From DATFVA01 sp963839165 (GTDB taxonomy: Bacteria > Bacteroidota > Ignavibacteria > Ignavibacteriales > Ignavibacteriaceae): a stretch of DNA of 64,000 nt. The notes beneath the pieces were generated by a model. That model was given only the letters and a program-made list of their open reading frames with translations. It was not told the DNA's origin and made no database searches. Of this stretch, positions 14,954-22,682 are shown piece after piece (positions within the stretch are counted from its first letter, which is position 1; every line of letters begins with the position of its first letter). The position numbers and the translations under genes were made by a program. The stretch spans positions 1,426,001 to 1,490,000 of the forward strand of contig CAWIUG010000005.1 of NCBI GenBank assembly GCA_963839165.1. Reading direction: 5' to 3'.

Positions 14954-16261
14954 TTACTTATTGATTGTTGAAAGCAGTTCATTAGATCTTCTAGCAGCTT
15001 CATCGAGAGCAGTTTTCGGATTTATGTTACCAACTATTGCTTTCTCAACTGCCTCGGCAATACTCTGGTTTATTTCAACCCTGTAGTAATCGATGGGTGC
15101 TCTTGCCCTGCTTATTGCTATTTGTTCAACGAAAGCCTTCATCGCCGGATCTTTTTCTAAAAATTCTTTATAACGGGGAAGTTCAAGTACAGATTTCCTC
15201 ACAGGAAGATAGCCGGATTCTTCAGAAAACATAGCCTGGTTTTCCGGTTCCAGTATCCACTTAACAAATGTCCATGCCGCATCAGGGTGACTGCTCTGCT
15301 TAAAGATCGCAAGGTGCTCACCGGCCAGGTAAGTTGCCCGTCCCGCAGGCCCTCCGGGAAGGTATGTAACCCCCCATTTGAAATTTTTAATCTCCCTGAA
15401 CTCAGGCAGATCCCAGGGACCATCCATTATCATAGCTATAGTGTTGGATATGAATCCAAGATCGTGTGTTAATGTAAAGTCCTTAAAATCTTCCGCATCA
15501 AAAAGTTTCTTCCAGTATGAAAGCGCCTGAACTCCCGCATCACTGTTGAAAAGAACCCTGGTCTGATCATCATTTATTTCCGTACCTCCTGCCTGCCACA
15601 AAAAAGGTGTCCACTGCAGCACCATCCAGATGCTTAAGGGACCCGATGCAGGGAAAGCCGGTATATAAAAGCCATACTGGTCGGTCTTTCCATCACCGTT
15701 CTTATCTTTTGTAAGCTTCATTGCATAATCGTAAAGTTCATCCCAGTTCTGCGGCGGCTTTTCAGGATCTAAGCCTGCTTCTCTGAATTTATTTTTATTG
15801 TAGATCAGGGCTAATGTGGTCGCTTCCATCGGCATAGCGTAAAGCGTATCTCTCCACCTGGCTGACTGAAGTGATTGAGGATAAATATCATCCATCTCTT
15901 CTTTCGTCAATCCGTTTTTACCCGATATAAAATGATCCATCTTGTAAATGGCGTCCGCTTCTACAAGCTTGTTCAGAAAGTCGCTGTGGATCCATGCTAT
16001 ATCAGGAGCGGTATTGCTTTGAATAGCCGTTACCAGTTTCTGTACAAGGGGATCACCGCTGGGAACATACTGGGCGTTTATATGAATACCGGGATGCTCC
16101 TTCTCAAATTTTGCAACAAGACTGTTCAATGCGGGAATTGTGCGTGAGACAAAGCTGTGCCAGAATGTTATGGTTATATCTCCCTTTTCATTTTTTGAAT
16201 TATCGCCGCAGCCGCTAAGCAGGACAAAAACTATAATAAATGACGATAATATTTTTTTCAT
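14954..16261 (-). CDS. Extracellular solute-binding lipoprotein of a sugar ABC transporter
   Basis: 435 residues with a lipoprotein signal (lipobox LLSGC, lipidated Cys18). The fold is that of family 1 sugar-binding proteins (ITFWHSF at the start, NTAPDIAWIHSDF, PGGPAGRATYLAGEHLAIFK). It would capture a sugar or polyol at the outer face of the inner membrane and hand it to a CUT1-type permease. It lies between a nucleoside hydrolase gene (12-bp gap) and the ATPase gene. The normal operon position of the two permeases is empty. Confidence 0.9.
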   Translation of the reverse strand: MKKILSSFIIVFVLLSGCGDNSKNEKGDITITFWHSFVSRTIPALNSLVAKFEKEHPGIHINAQYVPSGDPLVQKLVTAIQSNTAPDIAWIHSDFLNKLVEADAIYKMDHFISGKNGLTKEEMDDIYPQSLQSARWRDTLYAMPMEATTLALIYNKNKFREAGLDPEKPPQNWDELYDYAMKLTKDKNGDGKTDQYGFYIPAFPASGPLSIWMVLQWTPFLWQAGGTEINDDQTRVLFNSDAGVQALSYWKKLFDAEDFKDFTLTHDLGFISNTIAMIMDGPWDLPEFREIKNFKWGVTYLPGGPAGRATYLAGEHLAIFKQSSHPDAAWTFVKWILEPENQAMFSEESGYLPVRKSVLELPRYKEFLEKDPAMKAFVEQIAISRARAPIDYYRVEINQSIAEAVEKAIVGNINPKTALDEAARRSNELLSTINK

Positions 16262-16273
16262 AGTAAGGCCGGC

Positions 16274-17155
16274 TTATTCGAATATTGAAAAATAATCCTT
16301 AAGAAAACTATCGGCATTTACTTTTACCGCAGTCTGATGTTTACCCTTTTTATCTTTTTCCCACAACGTCATTCCCTGTTTACCCGCTTTGTTCAGCTCA
16401 ATGCTTACATTTCCTCTTTCAAAAGTACATACGGAGTTGTTAAAAATCGTCACTGCAGCAAGCGGATCGTGGAAGGTAACCTGGTCCCACTCCTTAAAGA
16501 ATTCTTTTGAAAATTCCAGCACAGGCTTTAATAGTTTGTGAGATGAAAATCTATCCTTGAATTCGTCAGGCTTCATTGTTACCTGCGAGGTTACATCCAG
16601 ACCTACCGATCTATGCATCTTTAATTTTGCATTATAGACTATAGAAGTTGCATGATAATCCCCCATCGCATTCCACTCAGTTTCAGGATATCCCGGGGCC
16701 TGTCTAAAAAAATTACCGCACATAGAAACCATTCCCTTGAGAAGCGAGGGGATTTCCGGATCAACTGAAAACAATAAACCAATATTTGTTAGAGGAGCGA
16801 TAGTAAGGAGAATCACCTCGCCGGGGTACCTTCTTATCGTCTTCCTTAAAAACTCTACAGCTTCACCTTCAGGAAAATCCTCCCTGTGAGCATAAACGTT
16901 CAGTGCTTTTGCCTGCCTGGCTTTAACCTGAAGCTGCGGGATCAGCAGAGGTTTCGACGCTCCGGGGTATATTGGAATCTTCTTCCCTGCTATTCTGCAA
17001 AGGGCACTGGCCAGCTTCGCACGTTTAAGAGCCTCTCCTGTAACCGTCGTAATTCCAAGAAGATCGCATTCGGGATTTGCCAGTAACCAGGCCAGGCAGA
17101 CGGCATCATCTATATCGGTGCCGATATCTGTATCAAGAATAATTTTAACTGACAT
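16274..17155 (-). CDS. Inosine-uridine-preferring nucleoside hydrolase family protein
   Basis: 293 residues. The calcium-binding DTDIGTDIDDA signature is at residues 8-18, with a conserved LLTIAPLTNIG segment and a WNAMGDYHA / FHDPLAAV C-terminal part containing the second metal ligand region. The family hydrolyses the N-glycosidic bond of ribonucleosides, releasing ribose and base. No signal peptide is visible, so it is cytoplasmic. Its stop abuts the upstream methyltransferase start (17155/17156). In this operon it may act on imported nucleosides, which would fit the solute-binding protein next door (inference). Confidence 0.88.
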   Translation of the reverse strand: MSVKIILDTDIGTDIDDAVCLAWLLANPECDLLGITTVTGEALKRAKLASALCRIAGKKIPIYPGASKPLLIPQLQVKARQAKALNVYAHREDFPEGEAVEFLRKTIRRYPGEVILLTIAPLTNIGLLFSVDPEIPSLLKGMVSMCGNFFRQAPGYPETEWNAMGDYHATSIVYNAKLKMHRSVGLDVTSQVTMKPDEFKDRFSSHKLLKPVLEFSKEFFKEWDQVTFHDPLAAVTIFNNSVCTFERGNVSIELNKAGKQGMTLWEKDKKGKHQTAVKVNADSFLKDYFSIFE

Positions 17156-18027
17156 TTATTTTTTGATAACCTTTGATATTTCTTTTATAAAACCAGGATT
17201 TGTTCCGCAGCACCCGCCTATAAAATCAGCGCCCGAATCAAGCAGTTCCGGGATATATTCTGCAAATTCTTTGGCTGTGGTTTCATAGATTGCGTGACCT
17301 TCACTCAGTTCAGGCAATCCTGCGTTCGGTTTTATCCATACAGGAAGATTCGTTGAAACTTTGAGCCTTTTACAGATATTAGTAAAACCTTCTATTCCCT
17401 GTCCGCAGTTCGCGCCTATAACATCAGCACCCTCATTTGTAAGCTCCTGTGCAGTTTCCTCGGGTGACTGACCCATCATAGTATATTCTTTATTTTTTCC
17501 CGAATCAAAAACCATCGATACAACAACCGGCAGTCCGGTATCCTTTGCAGCCTTTAGCGCAGCTTTTGCCTCCGCAAGATCCGACATCGTTTCGATTACA
17601 ATTCCATCAGCACCTGCATCCTTAATTGCATCAGCTTGTTCTCTGAAGACTTCGTAGAGCTGCTCTTCGGTTACGTCACCTGTCATCATCATCTTCCCGG
17701 AAGGACCTATTGATGCAAAAACATATGCTTTATTACCCGCGGCACGTTTTGAGATTTCGACACCCGCCTTATTAATCTGACCAACTTTTCCATCAAGACC
17801 GAATCCCTCCAGCGCTATCCTGTTGCTTCTGAATGTATTGGTAAGAATAATACTGCTGCCTGCTTCTACATATGAACGGGCAACTTCCTCAACCTTATCG
17901 GGGTGAGTTAAATTCCAGGAATCAGGACATTCACTCATTCCTAATCCTTTCTCCTGCAGCTGTGTTCCCCAGGAACCGTCATAATAACAGTCCCGCCGCT
18001 AAGTAATTCCTCAATTATTTTTTTCAT
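17156..18027 (-). pseudogene. Homocysteine S-methyltransferase-family gene, frameshifted near the N-terminus
   Basis: From 17938 the frame encodes 260 residues of a homocysteine-binding barrel (ECPDSWNLTHPDKVEEVARS; zinc ligands in GANCGQG and GGCCGTNP). The family N-terminus is missing from that frame. Reading upstream, the ATG at 18027 starts MKKIIEELLSGGTVIM, and a different frame continues DGSWGTQLQEKGLG into the main frame. Joining them needs one extra base near 17980, where ATGGAC appears to have become ATGAC. The full gene (about 290 residues) would resemble the first module of MetH. The ATG at 18027 overlaps the preceding stop (ATGA), which supports it as the ancestral start. A single-base assembly error would give the same picture. 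Confidence 0.75.
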
Positions 18028-18786
18028 GCACTGTGTTCTTTCAAAGTTAATCCCATTATTCCCGATGTCGATTTTTCAGGCAACATAATATGCGAATCAG
18101 TCAGCTTTACTCCTATATTTTTTTCGGGATCAAGCAGTTTGAATATTTTGGTTTGCTCCGAAACATTCCAATCGCCATAACCCGGGGACAATCTTTTATA
18201 TTCAAATTCTAATTCTAATTGCTGTCATCCAAATATCTGTTCAGATCATTCGCAACCATCTCAGCGGCGCCTGCCCCTATACCGTTGAGCAGGTATGCAT
18301 CAAGCATCTCCCCCCGGGCCATCAGATTTTTAACCTCGTTGTCTATCCCTGGTCCAATTGTTACAACGTAGACCGCGGCACTCCTCTTAAGCAATTCATT
18401 CGAGTTTATCTCCTTACTCCCCTCAAAAGAAGAATGACTGTTGAATATTCTCAATTTACTGTTCTAAACCTCATATCTGTTCCAACTACATTAAGTCTCC
18501 CGGGTAGGCATGGTTTCAATATGCTTGTATAATGCTTTCGGAGTAATGAATTCCATGTAATTTCCCAGGAAGGATAATATTTTATCCAGTACATGCCTGC
18601 CGGCCTCTGATCTGGAGAGAAGATTAAATTTTAAGCTGGCTCCAATCTCTTTATAAAAATATCTATAGGTTTCATAATCCTTAGGGATTTCGGAATAATA
18701 ATTTTCCGGAGCTATTGCGTCCTTGTTATTTCATACTTTTTTAAGATGCCTGCATAATGATCCAGGATATTTTTCTGTTTTTTCAT
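18024..18786 (-). pseudogene. MetH-type (B12-dependent methionine synthase) reactivation-domain protein, multiply broken
   Basis: Pieces in different frames add up to a free-standing activation-domain protein of about 250 residues. 18786-18722: MKKQKNILDHYAGILKKYE. About 18729-18492: DAIAPENYYSEIP...ITPKALYKHIETMP. 18454-18215: RSAAVYVVTIGPGIDNEV...DAYLLNGIGAGAAEMVAN. Then from about 18215: RLSPGYGDWNVSEQ...SHIMLPEKSTSGIMGL. The ATIGPG-like, RLSPGYGDW and MLPEKS elements are hallmarks of the family, which presents S-adenosylmethionine to re-reduce cobalamin. Lesions are frameshifts near 18722, 18494 and 18216 and an in-frame TAG at 18464-18466. Several independent lesions make real decay more likely than sequencing error. 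It sits directly upstream of the broken methyltransferase gene with an ATGA overlap. Confidence 0.72.
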
Positions 18787-18832
18787 CCGGTCGAATACCA
18801 GTTTTTAATTCTTCTTTTATTTTTCAACTTCA

Positions 18833-19000
18833 CTAAAAATATTTCAATTGTGTAAAACTTCCCGGGTAAGCGATGGCGAGAACAGAACCCGGAAAGGTGT
18901 TTCCCCCATTGGAAGTACCGATAAAAGGATTAACAAATTCAGTAACCTGCGCCGGCGAAGTATTCACCAGGAGAAGAAAGACAAATAAAGCTCTGATCAT
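18833..19000 (-). pseudogene. GH92 alpha-1,2-mannosidase N-terminal stub
   Basis: The ATG at 19000 starts a signal peptide (MIRALFVFLLLVNTSPAQ) followed by VTEFVNPFIGTSNGGNTFPG. The VNPFIGT-(x)-G-(x)-TFPG pattern is the characteristic start of family GH92 mannosidases, which are normally over 700 residues. Here the similarity stops after about 43 residues, and a stop codon follows at 18833. The rest of the gene is absent, so this is a deletion remnant. It indicates that a glycan-degradation gene was lost at this locus, beside the permease-less sugar ABC cluster. Confidence 0.6.
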
Positions 19001-19580
19001 AATTAAAATATTTCCGAATTAAACATTTATTAAAATAATGATCCCTGTTCATTATTTCACCCGCTCCTTCTGCCGGAGACCTGATAGAAGTTCATCTGCA
19101 TCCCGGTGATGCCGCACTGTCCGTATGAGAGTAGAATTCACAGGCAGATTAACTTGTAAAACTGAAATTAACCCGACATTAGATCCTCATTTGGACTGCA
19201 GGAGTCTCTATATGAGACATTGGAGAAGCGTATGTGGAGCGTATGTGGAGCGTATGTGGAGTGTATGTGGAGCGTATGTGGAGTGTATGTGAGACGTATT
19301 TAGAACGGATTTGGAACGTAATTTTTTCGTATCAACCTCCCCCCGGGTACATTATCCTCTGCGTAAGATATCGGGGAGAAATTTCCTGATTATAGGTTTA
19401 AACGGATTTGAATTGAGATAAAAAATAGGAGCTTAATGACTTTTGGATGTGAAGGTTTTGATGGTTTATTACCAATTAAAGATCGCATATAAACAACTAT
19501 TCTGAAAAATAAATCATTACTGTATTTTAATTTTTAACAGATTTCCGTAATATGCCGGTGATTCACAATAATATTTTTCA
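19001..19580. other. Intergenic region with a tandem repeat
   Basis: No coding sequence is recognised on either strand. The region holds the 11-bp array at 19228-19293 and should contain the promoter for the plus-strand gene at 19581. Confidence 0.6.
19228..19293. repeat. 11-bp tandem repeat array, six copies plus degenerate ends
   Basis: The unit GCGTATGTGGA repeats head to tail at 19228, 19239, 19250, 19261, 19272 and 19283. Copies 4 and 6 have T in place of C at position 2, and copy 6 ends GAG. Decayed copies extend to about 19318 (acgtatttaga, acggatttgga). The period is close to one helical turn. It is non-coding in this context. Function is unknown; slipped-strand expansion is the likely origin. 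Confidence 0.85.
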
Positions 19581-20099
19581 TTGAAGAAATTTCTTACATC
19601 ATTCATTCTGTTTTTATTTCTGTTTAACATTTTCGGGTTCTATATCCCTTACCTGGTTAAACGTACGGCCATTCGTTCCGGGATGAGCAGCAGACTTGAA
19701 GATTCAGTACCGGGAAATCTTATAGTTAAACTATCATTTGATTTAAGTAAAAAAAGTGATTCCCCCGTTTGGGTACGGGAAGGCAAAGAATTCCGTTATA
19801 ATGATGAGATGTATGATATATTGAAGAGTGAAATCAGCAATGGAAAAGTGGTTTATTATTGTGTAAGAGACAAAGATGAAAAAGAACTTGAGGCAAGCTT
19901 CGAGAAACTCCTGAAAAAGAACCAGGATAATCAGGGCAGATCGAAGAATAACTCTCTTAAAGAGCTTAGTAAATATTTTCCTACTGCTGAAATAGAAATC
20001 CCTTCTGTTCAGAAGAAGTTCGATTTTAATTCCTACAGTTCCGGTTTTTATAAAAGTATAAAAAAAGATATCCTTTCCCCGCCTCCTGAAATCTCCTGA
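19581..20099 (+). CDS. Hypothetical protein with N-terminal membrane/signal segment, upstream of a TonB receptor
   Basis: 172 residues starting at TTG (19581); no ATG is available in frame nearby. Residues 1-25 are strongly hydrophobic (FLTSFILFLFLFNIFGFYIPYLV), then the protein is hydrophilic and lysine-rich. I do not recognise a domain. Small membrane-anchored proteins of this shape often precede TonB-dependent receptor genes in the Bacteroidota. The next gene on the strand is such a receptor 218 bp downstream, so a role in the same uptake system is a guess based on context. Confidence 0.6.
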   Translation: MKKFLTSFILFLFLFNIFGFYIPYLVKRTAIRSGMSSRLEDSVPGNLIVKLSFDLSKKSDSPVWVREGKEFRYNDEMYDILKSEISNGKVVYYCVRDKDEKELEASFEKLLKKNQDNQGRSKNNSLKELSKYFPTAEIEIPSVQKKFDFNSYSSGFYKSIKKDILSPPPEIS

Positions 20100-20317
20100 T
20101 CTCATCCGAAATTATTAAATAACAGGTCACGCGTTTGAAAAAAAGATGACGAACATTTCTTTTACGGAGACATAAATTCGTTTCATCAATTGTGCAGACT
20201 GGCTTTTAATATCCAGTTCGCTGCCTCGTATGACCTCCCTTATTCTTCAAATTTTAATAGTGAATTCAGCGGCTCAAGCTGCGGCTTATCCGGATTTAAA
20301 TTCAGGAGTTATTAAGA
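20100..20317 (+). other. Spacer before the TonB receptor, with an open frame lacking a start
   Basis: One frame reads about 57 residues without an ATG and stops at a TAA just before the receptor start, ending in ...YSSNFNSEFSGSSCGLSG plus six residues. It could be the decayed 3' end of an older gene, or chance. The sequence AGGAG eight bases before 20318 is the receptor's ribosome site. Confidence 0.35.
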
Positions 20318-22603
20318 ATGAAAATAATTTTTATATTGATAATCTGTGCTTCGGCTTTAACGGTACTTAATGCACAGACAATTGTAGTGGTTGACCGAAA
20401 TGAAAACTTCCCGTTAAATTATGTGGTGATAACCGGTAACAACTCCGGCGAAAGTGCACTCACAAATTCAAAAGGGGAAGCCCCTTTCTCCCCGTTTAAG
20501 AATTCATCCTCATTGACCTTTCAGCTGACGGGTTATGAAAAATTCACGATCTCTGCCGATTCACTGAAAACCAGCGGTTTCAAAGTCGGACTAACTCAGA
20601 AAAGTTATACACTTGGTGAGGTGCTGGTGCTTGGCCGAAACCCCAATACTGAGGTTTCTAAAACAATCGGGAAGGTTGATGTTCTTGGTTTCAATTATAT
20701 AAGAAGAACCAATGATATGTATCTTGATAGAATTATTAACCTTGTACCGGGGGTTAAAATGGAAACAAGAAGCTCAACATCGCAATCCCATATTCTGATA
20801 AGAGGAATTGGCGGGAAGTCCCGTTTCGGGATCCGCGATGTTAAGGTATATTATGACGGCATCCCCCTTACCGATGCGGATGGAACTACCAGCATCGATA
20901 ATATCGACTTTACAAGTCTCGGGAAAATTGAAATCATTAAAGGTTCATCTTCCGGCATTTATGGAAGTCCGGTAGGCGGAACAGTTAACCTCTTTACCAA
21001 AAGAGCTCATTATCAGGAAAAAGATCTTAACGAAATTATTACGGCAGGTTCAGACGGACTTCTGAGATCAACCTTGAACTTCAGGGCGGGCACGAACAAA
21101 CTTAATTTCTTTACCAATTACAGTTACCAGAATTATGACGGCTATCGGGAACATTCGCACTCGAAGAAACAGCTGTTCACATTCGGCGGTGATTTTTTTG
21201 TGAGCGAATCTCAGACACTCTCTTTCCTGGCCGATTATGCCTACATCAATGATGAGTTTCCGGGAGAACTTGATAGTGTGGATTTTGCGGATAATCCACA
21301 AATGGCTAACCAGGCTTACATCGATAAGAACATTGGACTTCATAGTAAATCGTTCCTTCTCGGGGTAACGAATATTTATAAGATTACTGACTCGTTTGAG
21401 AATACAACCAGCGTTCTTATGGGTCATACTTTTAACGAGTCACCTATCGAACCGTTTTATAATAGGAACGATATGGATAAACAGGGAGCAAGAACTATGT
21501 TTTCATATAACTCCTCCCTGGGTGATTATAAAACTACGTTTGCTTTTGGCGGTGAATTTATCCGCAATTTTAATGTTGAAAGGCATTATGCTATATCATC
21601 AACGGGCGTACCTGGCTCTATTACATCCGACAGAGAACTTGACCTGAAGCATCTGAACCTGTTCCTGCAGGGAACTATTTTCCCTGGAAGCAGCACCGCT
21701 GTTACTGCAAGTACAGGATTAAGTCAGGCGGAGTATGACGTAAGAGATAATATGAAAACCGATAGTATAGACTTTTCTTTAACCCGGAAGCTGGGTGCCT
21801 TTTTTAGCCCGGGCATTCTGCTGAAGCAGAACCTGTCAGATAAAATAAGTGTTTATGCCCAGGTTAATAGCGGCTTCTCTGCTCCTACAGTTTCGGAGAT
21901 ATCATTAAGCAATGGAAGTGTGAATAAGGATCTTAATCCTGAACGCAGCCTTAACTATGAGGTCGGGTCTGATGGAGATTTATTTGAAGATCAGCTGCAT
22001 TATGAGGTAAGCTTGTTCTACCTGAACCTGTACGATTCCTTCATCCCGCAGACAGATCAGGATGGATTCACAAGGTTTGTGAATGCAGGCAAATCGACAA
22101 ATAAAGGTGCCGAAGTTCTGCTGTCATATAAGCTGCTTGAAAACAGAGCTGCTTTTATCAGTCTTATCCGTCCTTTTGTTACTTATTCGTATAACGATTT
22201 TGTATTCAAAGATTATAAGCTTGGTGGCACTGACTATTCAGGTAACGAAGTCCCGGGCCTGCCTCACAGTCTTTTTAATGCAGGTCTGGATATAACTTCA
22301 TCAACGGGATTGTATCTTTACTTAACATATGATTACACCGGGGAGCGTCCGCTGACCGATAATAATTCAGTTTATACTGATGCTTATTCCGTTCTTGATG
22401 CTAAAATAGGATTCAGAAGAAGACTGGCGGATGTTTTTACGTTACAAGTCTATGCAGGCCTTAATAACCCGACAGGTGAAAATTATTCACCAATTGTGGC
22501 TGTTAATCAGAGGTCAAAATCGGGAAGAGGATTGCCGGTTTATTTTAACCCTGCCCCTAAAGAAAATTATTATGGTGCGATAAACTTTGAGTACCATTTC
22601 TAA
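20318..22603 (+). CDS. TonB-dependent outer-membrane receptor
   Basis: 761 residues: signal peptide (MKIIFILIICASALTVLNAQ), a carboxypeptidase-regulatory-like domain (about 20-105), a plug domain (about 110-230, with RTNDMYLDRIINLVPGVKME, SSTSQSHILIRGIGGKS and a VGGTVNLFTKR end), then a 22-strand-type barrel ending in an aromatic terminus (YYGAINFEYHF). Such receptors import siderophores, haem, cobalamin or glycans using TonB energy. There is no SusD partner, so a glycan role is less likely. The ligand cannot be read from sequence. It is followed by a strong hairpin terminator. Confidence 0.92.
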   Translation: MKIIFILIICASALTVLNAQTIVVVDRNENFPLNYVVITGNNSGESALTNSKGEAPFSPFKNSSSLTFQLTGYEKFTISADSLKTSGFKVGLTQKSYTLGEVLVLGRNPNTEVSKTIGKVDVLGFNYIRRTNDMYLDRIINLVPGVKMETRSSTSQSHILIRGIGGKSRFGIRDVKVYYDGIPLTDADGTTSIDNIDFTSLGKIEIIKGSSSGIYGSPVGGTVNLFTKRAHYQEKDLNEIITAGSDGLLRSTLNFRAGTNKLNFFTNYSYQNYDGYREHSHSKKQLFTFGGDFFVSESQTLSFLADYAYINDEFPGELDSVDFADNPQMANQAYIDKNIGLHSKSFLLGVTNIYKITDSFENTTSVLMGHTFNESPIEPFYNRNDMDKQGARTMFSYNSSLGDYKTTFAFGGEFIRNFNVERHYAISSTGVPGSITSDRELDLKHLNLFLQGTIFPGSSTAVTASTGLSQAEYDVRDNMKTDSIDFSLTRKLGAFFSPGILLKQNLSDKISVYAQVNSGFSAPTVSEISLSNGSVNKDLNPERSLNYEVGSDGDLFEDQLHYEVSLFYLNLYDSFIPQTDQDGFTRFVNAGKSTNKGAEVLLSYKLLENRAAFISLIRPFVTYSYNDFVFKDYKLGGTDYSGNEVPGLPHSLFNAGLDITSSTGLYLYLTYDYTGERPLTDNNSVYTDAYSVLDAKIGFRRRLADVFTLQVYAGLNNPTGENYSPIVAVNQRSKSGRGLPVYFNPAPKENYYGAINFEYHF

Positions 22604-22625
22604 GAAAGCGCAGACGTAAAAGAAA

Positions 22626-22656
22626 AGAGGCTGCCACAAAATTGTTGGCAGCCTCT
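22626..22656. terminator. Bidirectional hairpin terminator
   Basis: The inverted repeat AGAGGCTGCCA ... TGGCAGCCTCT has an 11-bp perfect stem and a 9-nt loop, between the convergent TonB receptor and YCF48-repeat genes. The GGCTGCC stem core recurs in the terminators at 39628 and 45749. Confidence 0.85.
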
Positions 22657-22682
22657 ATGATCAAAGTTGTTCTATCAAAAGG

